Assembly (NCBI RefSeq): GCF_001425485.1
Contig: NZ_LMQW01000051.1
Span: 1-64,000 of the forward strand
DNA from: Aureimonas sp. Leaf427
GTDB taxonomy: Bacteria > Pseudomonadota > Alphaproteobacteria > Rhizobiales > Rhizobiaceae
Direction: 5' to 3'
Length of the DNA stretch: 64,000 bases
Both the position numbers and the translations under genes were made by a program. The notes beneath the pieces are model-generated. The model worked only from the letters and a program-made list of their open reading frames with translations, had not been told where the DNA came from and did not search any database. This document shows, one piece after another, positions 57,956-64,000 of the stretch (positions are counted from its first letter, which is position 1; every line of letters begins with the position of its first letter).

Positions 57956-59095
57956 TCAGGCGACGCGCCGCCCCTCGCGATAGACCGCCGCGACGACGGG
58001 CGGCGACCCCGGCATCGGGCGGACGAGGGCGAGGTCCGCCCGCAGCCCCGGCGCGATCTCGCCGCGATCGGAGAGCCCGACCGCCTCGGCCGGATGTTTC
58101 GTGACGAGCCGGATCGCGTCGGGCAGGGACGCCGCCCCCGTTTCGGCCATCAGGAAGACGGACTGGATCAGGCTGAACGGCACGTAGTCCGATGACAGGA
58201 TGTCGAGAAGGCCGGCCTTCTGCAGGTCGAGCGCCGAGACATTGCCGGAATGCGAGCCGCCGCGCACGACGTTCGGCCCGCCCATCAGCACCTTCAGCCC
58301 CGCCGCATGCGAGGCGCGGGCCGCCTCCAGCGTCGTCGGGAATTCGGCCAGCGCGACGCCGAGGGCGAGCGATTCCTCGACATGGGCCGGCGTCGCGTCG
58401 TCGTGGCTGGCAAGCGCGATGCCGAGCGCGCGGCAGCGTTCGGCGATGAAGGCGCGGTTGCCCGGCGCGTAGCGCTCGGACTCGGCGATGCGCAGCGCGC
58501 AGAAGGCGTCGAACTCGGCCTCGCTGAAGGCGAATTTGGCGATGTGATAGGCGCGGTAGGCCGAGATGTCGGTGAACTGCCGCTGGCCCGGCGCGTGGTC
58601 CATCAGCGAGACGAGCTTCACCAGCGGGTTGACCTCGAAGCGCTCGAAGCCGCTGGCGGCGTTGTCGGCTGAGACCTCGCAGCGCAGATGGATGAAGTGG
58701 TCGGCCCGCAGCCGCCCCTGCGCCTTCGCCGAGACGATCGCCTCGCCCATCTCCAGCATGTCGTCGGTGCCGAGGTCCGCCTTGTCGTCCATGCCGACGC
58801 GCAGCGCGTCGAAGACCGTCGTGATGCCCGAGCCCGCGACCTGCGCGTCATGCGCCTGGAGAGCCGCCGTCTTGTTCCAGCGAACGCGGGGACGCGGCCG
58901 GTAATGGCCCTCGATATGGTCGGTGTGAAGCTCGATCAGGCCGGGAACGAGCGTCTGCCCCTCCATGTCCTCGCCCCGTCCGGCGAGGCCGGTCGCGACC
59001 TCCGCGATCAGCCCGCCGCGCAGCACGAGATGGCCGGAGACGATCTCGTCGGCGAGGACGAGACGGGCGTTGTCGAGGATCGTCTCGCCGCTCAT
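57956..59095 (-). CDS. phnM: Alpha-D-ribose 1-methylphosphonate 5-triphosphate diphosphatase
   Basis: Amidohydrolase-family enzyme of the C-P lyase pathway, 379 residues. It removes pyrophosphate from ribose-1-phosphonate 5-triphosphate. Metal ligands are in ELHTDHIEGH, then LRCEVS and ASHDDATPAHVEES; LMGGPNVVRGGSHSGNVSA and LSSDYVP are also diagnostic of PhnM. Overlaps the DUF1045 gene upstream by 4 bp. The C-P lyase core (phnGHIJKL) is absent from the window, so either the operon is split or this pair serves another route. Confidence 0.93.
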   Translation of the reverse strand: MSGETILDNARLVLADEIVSGHLVLRGGLIAEVATGLAGRGEDMEGQTLVPGLIELHTDHIEGHYRPRPRVRWNKTAALQAHDAQVAGSGITTVFDALRVGMDDKADLGTDDMLEMGEAIVSAKAQGRLRADHFIHLRCEVSADNAASGFERFEVNPLVKLVSLMDHAPGQRQFTDISAYRAYHIAKFAFSEAEFDAFCALRIAESERYAPGNRAFIAERCRALGIALASHDDATPAHVEESLALGVALAEFPTTLEAARASHAAGLKVLMGGPNVVRGGSHSGNVSALDLQKAGLLDILSSDYVPFSLIQSVFLMAETGAASLPDAIRLVTKHPAEAVGLSDRGEIAPGLRADLALVRPMPGSPPVVAAVYREGRRVA

Positions 59096-59772
59096 CGGTC
59101 CGCCGGCTGGCCGAAATGGTGCAGCGAATGCACGCGGAACGGGGCGCCCGGCGAGGGCTCGATGAAGAGGGCGAGACTGCTGAGGACGAGCGGCGCGCCG
59201 TCGAAGGCGGCAAAGCGCTCGGCCAGACGCGGCGCGACCCTTGCGCGCTCGGCCTCCGGCACGGAGCCGGTCAGCGTCATGTGGAAGCGGAAATCTTCGA
59301 GCACATACGGATAGCCGTAGGCGTCGAGATGCGCCCTCTGGCGCTCGCTCAGTCGATCGGGGCGCCGCCGCGCGATCTCCGCCTCGGTGAGCCCGGCGCG
59401 ATAGGGCTCGAAGGCCTCGATCAGGGCGGCCTCCAGATCCGCCAGCGGCGCGCTCGGCGCAGACGGCACGAGCGCGAAGAAGGAGCCGATGGCGGAAAGC
59501 TCGATCGCAGGCAGCGTCACGGCCGGGCGCGAGGCGCAGAAATCGGCGAGCCGCGCGTCGACATCCTCCAGATCGAACCCGTCCGCGATTCGAAACGGCG
59601 CGCGCATCGTCGCGTGGAACCCGTAGCGCGCAGGCTCTGCGACGAGCGGGTCGATGGCGGGATCGGGTTCCCGCGTCGGCTCGCCGGAAAAGGCGTCGCG
59701 GCCGAGCCAGAGCGCGGCGGCGCGCGTCAGCGCCGCGCCGGCCGGCGGCGTCGCATAGATGGCGACTCGCAT
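59092..59772 (-). CDS. DUF1045 putative phosphonate-metabolism protein (2H phosphoesterase-like)
   Basis: 226 residues. Two short His-x-Thr motifs, FHATMRAPFRI near 52 and FHMTLTG near 165, are those of the 2H phosphoesterase fold. Proteins of this family sit in phn operons, often beside phnM, and probably act on a cyclic or phosphorylated ribose intermediate, but the reaction is not settled to my knowledge. It is translationally coupled to phnM (ATGA). No strong ribosome binding site precedes its ATG. Confidence 0.87.
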   Translation of the reverse strand: MRVAIYATPPAGAALTRAAALWLGRDAFSGEPTREPDPAIDPLVAEPARYGFHATMRAPFRIADGFDLEDVDARLADFCASRPAVTLPAIELSAIGSFFALVPSAPSAPLADLEAALIEAFEPYRAGLTEAEIARRRPDRLSERQRAHLDAYGYPYVLEDFRFHMTLTGSVPEAERARVAPRLAERFAAFDGAPLVLSSLALFIEPSPGAPFRVHSLHHFGQPADR

Positions 59773-59903
59773 TCAGAAGATCCTGGCTCGGGTGGCGGAG
59801 CGGGTGAGGACTGTCGGCACAGCACCACTTAAGCGGCGCGGCGGACGAGGGCAATCAGCCCTCGTATCGGTCGAGGAAAGCCGCGGCACGGGAGCGATCC
59901 TTC

Positions 59904-59931
59904 CGGGCGGCGGACGGTCTCCGACCGCCCG
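59904..59931 (-). terminator. Hairpin downstream of the PHP-hydrolase gene
   Basis: CGGGCGG (59904-59910) and CCGCCCG (59925-59931) close a loop that contains a CGG/CCG inner pair. It lies 12 bp past the PHP gene stop on the minus strand, before the DUF1045-phnM pair, so these may be separate transcripts. No U-tract. Confidence 0.5.
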
Positions 59932-59942
59932 AGCCGGTTTGG

Positions 59943-60839
59943 TCAGAGATGGATCGGGTTCGACCAGGCCTGCCGGCCCGTCTCGTCCATGACCATCACG
60001 CGGCACCAGTCGCCGGCGAAGCGCTCGAGCGGCAGGTCCGCCTCCACCATGCCGGGAGCGCCGCGATAGACCGCCCGCGAGCCGCGCCCGACGATGCAGG
60101 CGCCGGAAACCGGGGAGGAGCGCACGCGCAGCGTCTCGCCGTCGATCGAAATGTCCTCGATGACCGGGCCGCGCGAGGAGTAGAACTGTCCCGCCTTCAT
60201 CGCCGCGAGCAGCGCTTCGGGCGTGTTGTCCTCCGCCTTCACCATCATCCAGCCGCCGAAGGCGTCCGGCGTCTTGAAATGCGCGTCGTCGGCCGCGTAG
60301 CCGGTGAGCCGGTGGCCCTCGCTGAGGAGCTGGTCGAGGAGGTAGGTGCCGTCGCCGCGCACGTTCTCGACGTCGCAGCCTGTGTTGTAGATCTCGACCG
60401 TGTGCGCGATCCCGGCGAGCGCCCGCCCGTCCTCGATCGTCAGGGACGACCATTGCGGATGGGCGATGCCGACGAAGGCGCCGGCCTCCACCGCGCGGCG
60501 CGCCAGATCGACGCCCGTCTCGCCCTCGCCGAGCGGCGCGAAGTCGCCGGGCAGGCCGCAGGCGAGAATGTGCCAGAGCTCCTTCTGGCTGTTCTCGGGC
60601 GCATGCAGCTCCGCGCCGAGGATCGTCGTGAAGCTTTCCGTCCGGTAAGTAGCCGTGTCGACGACGGGATAGCCATACTGCTCCAGGAAGTGGTCGGAGA
60701 GGCAGAGGAAGTCGTAGCCCTTCTCGGCATAGGCTTTGCAGACGAAGTCGGGCGTCAGCGCGCCGTCCGACCGGGTCGAGTGGGTGTGGATGTTCCCCCG
60801 GTAGAAGCGGCCGGGGGACTGGAAGGCGGCAAGACCCAT
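59943..60839 (-). CDS. PHP-domain (CehA/McbA-like) metallohydrolase
   Basis: 298 residues. The PHP metal centre is visible: GNIHTHSTRSDG near residue 15-26, LCLSDHF near 45-51, Glu in LGAELHAPEN, HPQW near 125 and ADDAHFK near 182. A C-terminal beta domain (about 215-298) ends in IHL. Family members hydrolyse phosphate esters; CehA and McbA are carbamate hydrolases. Substrate unknown. GAGGA precedes the ATG. It is co-oriented with DUF1045-phnM, 170 bp away. Confidence 0.87.
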   Translation of the reverse strand: MGLAAFQSPGRFYRGNIHTHSTRSDGALTPDFVCKAYAEKGYDFLCLSDHFLEQYGYPVVDTATYRTESFTTILGAELHAPENSQKELWHILACGLPGDFAPLGEGETGVDLARRAVEAGAFVGIAHPQWSSLTIEDGRALAGIAHTVEIYNTGCDVENVRGDGTYLLDQLLSEGHRLTGYAADDAHFKTPDAFGGWMMVKAEDNTPEALLAAMKAGQFYSSRGPVIEDISIDGETLRVRSSPVSGACIVGRGSRAVYRGAPGMVEADLPLERFAGDWCRVMVMDETGRQAWSNPIHL

Positions 60840-61025
60840 GTCGATCCTCGTCGATGCAGTGAGCGGCGAACATAGCGCCCCGTCGCGACGGCGCCATGTC
60901 GGTTCCGCGCATCTGCAGCGAACGGCAGCCCGGCTCCTTCGTCTCCCGGGTCCGTGTGTTGACGCCTCCCTGCCGAGTTCGTAATCAATGGGATGTCGGC
61001 TTGGGCACCCGGCGGGAGAGAGCGC

Positions 61026-62024
61026 TTGAGTTCATCCACTGCGACCAAGGCGCCTTCGGGCGCCGATGCTGCCGTTCGCCTGCGCCTGGAGCGCCTGAAG
61101 ACCGGTCTCCAGGACGGCCTGATCGGCTGCGAGACGCTGGTCGAGCGTCTCCTGATCGGGCTCCTGTCCGGCGGGCATCTGCTCGTCGAGGGCATGCCGG
61201 GCCTTGCCAAGACGCGCGCCGTCAAGCGCCTGTCGGAAGGGCTGGAGGCGAGCTTCCACCGCGTCCAGTGCACGCCCGACCTGATGCCGGCCGACATCAC
61301 GGGAACGCCCGTCTTCCAGCCGGCCAAGGGCACGTTCGAGTTCTCGCCCGGTCCGGTCTTCGCCTCGCTGGTCCTCGTCGACGAGATCAACCGCGCGCCG
61401 CCGAAGGTGCAGTCCGCGCTGCTCGAGGCCATGGCCGAGCGGCAGGTGACGTCGGGCGGCCAGACGCACGCGCTGCCCGATCCCTTCATGGTCGTGGCGA
61501 CGCAGAACCCGATCGAGCAGGAGGGCACTTTTCCGTTGCCCGAGGCCCAGCTCGACCGCTTTTTGATGCATGTCGTGGTCGGCCTGCCCGATGCGGCGGC
61601 CGAGCGGCGCATTCTCGACCTCGTGGAGGCCGAGACCGTGTCCCAGACGGGCGCGATGGCGACGAAGCTGACGCTGGCCGAGGTGCGCGAGGCGCGCGAC
61701 GCTGCGATGCGCGTCCATCTCTCGCCGGCGCTGAAGGACTTCATCGTGCGCCTCGTCACCGCGCCCCGCAGCGCCGATCCGGCCTCCGAGATCGGCCGCG
61801 CCATCGAGCATCCGCCGAGCCCGCGCGGCACGCTCGCCCTGGCCGCGAGCGCCAAGGCTCGGGCCTATCTCCACGGGCGCGACTTCGCCATTCCCGAGGA
61901 CGTGGCCGATCTCGCCGGTGACGTTCTCGCCCACCGCACGCTTCTCACCTGGCGGGCGAGCGCCGACGGGCAGACGCCGCGCGGCGTCATCCGGCGCCTT
62001 CTGGGTGAGGTGGCTCCGCTCTGA
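61026..62024 (+). CDS. MoxR-family AAA+ ATPase
   Basis: 332 residues, a cytosolic MoxR chaperone-like ATPase. Walker A is GMPGLAKTRAVK near 57; Walker B and the MoxR box are LVLVDEINRAPPKVQSALLEAM; sensor 1 is VVATQNPIEQEGTFPLPEAQLDRFL. Start is TTG at 61026 with GGAGAG 5 nt upstream. Typically works with VWA-domain partners to assemble or activate protein complexes; the operon continues with DUF58, DUF4381 and VWA genes. Confidence 0.94.
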   Translation: MSSSTATKAPSGADAAVRLRLERLKTGLQDGLIGCETLVERLLIGLLSGGHLLVEGMPGLAKTRAVKRLSEGLEASFHRVQCTPDLMPADITGTPVFQPAKGTFEFSPGPVFASLVLVDEINRAPPKVQSALLEAMAERQVTSGGQTHALPDPFMVVATQNPIEQEGTFPLPEAQLDRFLMHVVVGLPDAAAERRILDLVEAETVSQTGAMATKLTLAEVREARDAAMRVHLSPALKDFIVRLVTAPRSADPASEIGRAIEHPPSPRGTLALAASAKARAYLHGRDFAIPEDVADLAGDVLAHRTLLTWRASADGQTPRGVIRRLLGEVAPL

Positions 62025-62058
62025 ACGCGCAGCTGGAACGGGCCTGGGAGGGCAGGGC

Positions 62059-62964
62059 ATGAGCACCACCGGCGGCGACGGAACGAGCCTTGCGACCGAT
62101 CATCTCCTCGCCATCCGCCACCTGATCGGCGCGGGCGAGCCGGGCGCGAACGCGCGCACGATGATGCTGCCCGGCGGCATCGTCACGCGAAAGCGCGGCC
62201 GGGGCCTCGAGACCGACGACATCCGCCCCTTCGCCTATGGCGACGACGTGCGCCATGTCGACCGCAACACGACGGCGCGCACCGGCGAGCTTCATGTGCG
62301 CAGCTTCCGCGACGAGCGCGAGCGCTCCGTTCTCCTCGTCGCGGACTTCCGGCCCTCCATGCTCTTCGGCACCAAGCGCGCCTTCCGCTCTGTCGCGGCG
62401 GCCGAGGCGCTGACGCTGGCGGGCTGGCGGGTGGCGGGGCAGGGCGGGCGCGTCGGAGTCTTCGCGGTCGGCGGGGCGGAGACCTTCTTCCACCGGCCGG
62501 GCGCCGGAGACCGCTCGATGAAGGCCGTCGCCGGGCGCCTCGCCGCCGCCCATGCCGCCGCGCTCGCCGCCAAAAGCTCCGAGGAGCCGCCGCTCTCCGA
62601 GCTGATCGAGGCCGCCGGCCGCACGCTGCCCCATGACGGAACGCTGCTTCTCGCCAGCGCGCTCGACCGTCCGGGCGAGGATTTCGACGCCGTCGCCCGC
62701 GATCTCGTCCACCGCGCGGCGCTCGACGTGTTCCTCACCGTCGACGCCTTCGAGCGCGCCCCGACGCCCGGCACCTATCCCTATCTCTCCATGGAAGGCC
62801 GCAAGGGCTCGGGCGAGGTGAAGGACGCCAGAGCCGCCGGCGAGATCGACGCGCGGGTGCGCCGCATCGAGCGGCTGGGCGGACGCGCGCTCGTGCTCGA
62901 CGCCTCGCTGGAGCCGCTGTCGCTCGCCGGACTGATCGAGGTTTTCGATGCCCGACGCCGATAA
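62059..62964 (+). CDS. DUF58 domain protein
   Basis: 301 residues. Near the N-terminus it has the DUF58 core (GRGLETDDIRPFAYGDDVRHVDRNTTAR, split at the middle for length) and later a vestigial VWA-like stretch (SVLLVADFRPSMLFGT, with DFRPS replacing the DxSxS metal site). DUF58 proteins are standard partners in MoxR operons; function unknown. Starts at 62059, 34 bp after moxR, and overlaps the next gene by 17 bp. Confidence 0.92.
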   Translation: MSTTGGDGTSLATDHLLAIRHLIGAGEPGANARTMMLPGGIVTRKRGRGLETDDIRPFAYGDDVRHVDRNTTARTGELHVRSFRDERERSVLLVADFRPSMLFGTKRAFRSVAAAEALTLAGWRVAGQGGRVGVFAVGGAETFFHRPGAGDRSMKAVAGRLAAAHAAALAAKSSEEPPLSELIEAAGRTLPHDGTLLLASALDRPGEDFDAVARDLVHRAALDVFLTVDAFERAPTPGTYPYLSMEGRKGSGEVKDARAAGEIDARVRRIERLGGRALVLDASLEPLSLAGLIEVFDARRR

Positions 62965-63409
62965 GATCCTGGAGGCGCTGCGCCCCGCCCATCTGCCGCC
63001 GGCCGCAGCCAACCTCTCGCTCGGCGACGTCGCGCTGCCCGTCGCGATCGGGCTTCTCCTGGCGCTGCTCGTCGCCCTTCTCTGGCCGCGCCGCATTCCC
63101 GGCCGGGCGCGCGTGGCGGCGAGCGCGCTGGCCGAGCTGAAGCGCGCGAAGACCCTGCCGCCGGCGGAGGCGCGGATCGTCCAGGTCCGGCTTCTGCGCC
63201 GCGTCGTCGCCGCGCGCGACGGGCGGGAGGCCGCGCTTTTGAACGGCGAGGCCTTCGCCGCCCATCTCGACCGAAGCTTCGCCACCGACTTCTTCACCGC
63301 CGGTCCCGGCCGCGCGCTCGTCTGCGGCCTCTACGAACCCGGCACGGCCGAGGCGCGCGGCACTGTGTCCGAGCGGCTGGAAGCCCTCTTTTCCGGCGTG
63401 AGGGCCTGA
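62948..63409 (+). CDS. DUF4381 membrane protein
   Basis: 153 residues with one membrane helix (LPVAIGLLLALLVALLW, near 30-46) and a cytosolic helical domain with LAELKRAKTLPPAEARIVQ and ALLNGEAFAAHLDRSF. This is the DUF4381 layout, found between DUF58 and VWA genes in MoxR operons. The start overlaps DUF58 by 17 bp and the next gene follows after 4 bp, so all are co-translated. Confidence 0.85.
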   Translation: MPDADKILEALRPAHLPPAAANLSLGDVALPVAIGLLLALLVALLWPRRIPGRARVAASALAELKRAKTLPPAEARIVQVRLLRRVVAARDGREAALLNGEAFAAHLDRSFATDFFTAGPGRALVCGLYEPGTAEARGTVSERLEALFSGVRA

Positions 63410-63413
63410 CGCC

Positions 63414-64000
63414 ATGCCGCTGCCGGACGCCTTCGACTTCGCTTGGCCGATCGCCTTCCTTCTCCTGCCGCTGCCCTTTCTCGTCATGCGCTTCCTGACG
63501 CCGGCGGGCGAGGCGGGCGGCGCCCTGCGCGTGCCCGAAACGGTCGCGGCCGGCTTTGCCGAAGGCGCCGCCGTCCTGTCCGCCGAGAAGCGCCGACTGG
63601 CGCTCGCCTGGCTGCTCTGGGCGCTTCTGGTTCTCTCGCTCGCCGGCCCGCGCACGGTCACGGCCGCCCCCGCCGCCCCCGCAACCGGCCGCGACATCAT
63701 TCTCTCGCTCGACGTGTCCGGCTCGATGGAGCGGCCCGATTTCGAGATGAACGGGGAAAAGCGCCGCCGCATGGACGTGTTGAAGACGCTGGCGCGCGCC
63801 TTCGTGCTCGGCCGCGCCGGAGACCGCGTCGGCCTCGTCGTCTTCGGCGAGCGCGCCTTCGTCGCCTCGCCGCTGTCCTTCGATGTGGAGGCGGTGGCGA
63901 AGGTCGTGGACTCCATCGATGTCGGCCTTGCCGGCCGCTCCACCGCCATCGGAGAGGGGCTGGGTCTGGCGCTGAAGAAGCTCTCCGAAAGCGACGCCAA
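63414..64000 (+). CDS. VWA-domain membrane protein, partial at window end
   Basis: At least 195 residues, continuing past the window. Two hydrophobic segments (FAWPIAFLLLPLPFLVM and LALAWLLWALLVLSLAG) flank a short loop, then the VWA domain starts with the intact metal site ILSLDVSGSME (DxSxS). GDRVGLVVFGERAFVASPLSFD follows. Typical of BatA/BatB-type proteins in MoxR operons. The 3' part is missing, so possible TPR or second VWA partners cannot be seen. Confidence 0.88.
   Translation, partial: MPLPDAFDFAWPIAFLLLPLPFLVMRFLTPAGEAGGALRVPETVAAGFAEGAAVLSAEKRRLALAWLLWALLVLSLAGPRTVTAAPAAPATGRDIILSLDVSGSMERPDFEMNGEKRRRMDVLKTLARAFVLGRAGDRVGLVVFGERAFVASPLSFDVEAVAKVVDSIDVGLAGRSTAIGEGLGLALKKLSESDA

Overview
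The window is about two thirds G+C, densely coded on both strands, and contains no rRNA, tRNA, phage or CRISPR sequence that I can recognise. The gene families (DUF808, DUF2076, DUF2171, DUF1045 next to phnM, ExoD, an alphaproteobacterial Mfd-like protein), several TTG/GTG starts and a rhizobial-type palindromic intergenic element point to an alphaproteobacterium of the order Hyphomicrobiales (Rhizobiales). This looks like chromosomal sequence. Genus cannot be decided from the sequence alone.

Layout. 1-6.8 kb: hutH, a fatty acid desaturase, an XRE regulator, a YbaL/Kef-like cation antiporter carrying a cyclic-nucleotide-binding tail, DUF1810 and a small acidic protein behind a possible sigma-EcfG promoter. 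6.8-10.9 kb: a complete sulfate ABC importer (binding protein, cysT, cysW, cysA) with a 16-bp perfect palindrome just before the first gene. 11.1-15.2 kb: DUF808, a CHASE4-type histidine kinase and a response regulator whose GGDEF half is cut off by an in-frame TAG. 15.1-19.9 kb: Mfd-family helicase and a family-4 glycosyltransferase. 20.0-23.0 kb: Lrp-type regulator divergent from alr-dadA (D-/L-alanine catabolism). 23.1-24.1 kb: a PIN-domain toxin-antitoxin pair. 24.2-31.1 kb: sugar-acid dehydrogenases (ltnD and relatives), an SMP-30 lactonase, a DUF305 protein behind a CueR-type copper promoter, and ribokinase. 31.1-35.6 kb: four co-oriented nitrogen-metabolism genes (two aminotransferases, a ureohydrolase, a carbon-nitrogen hydrolase) whose leader can fold into a closed RNA structure. 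35.6-41.1 kb: Mpg glycosylase, metH with an AT-rich palindrome over its ribosome binding site, a palindromic repeat element, DUF2076. 41.2-47.9 kb: an RND efflux pump divergent from an OmpR-type two-component system. 48.0-52.6 kb: an unknown anchored protein, a Crp/Fnr regulator, ExoD, Kup. 52.8-58.0 kb: an AcrAB-type pump divergent from its TetR regulator, with a recognisable AcrR-type operator. 58.0-60.8 kb: phnM, DUF1045 and a PHP-family hydrolase without the C-P lyase core. 61.0-64.0 kb: start of a MoxR-DUF58-DUF4381-VWA operon that runs off the window.

Functionally the region is a mosaic of catabolic dehydrogenases, amino-acid and amine catabolism, two RND efflux systems with separate regulators, ion and sulfate transport, and stress or metal responses. 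The observations most worth a second look are the TAG inside the response regulator-GGDEF gene, the structured leader of the aminotransferase operon, the CTG start of the antiporter, the palindromes before the sulfate-binding protein and before the first RND pump, and the orphan phosphonate genes. Functions are from protein motifs read by eye; no database search was run.
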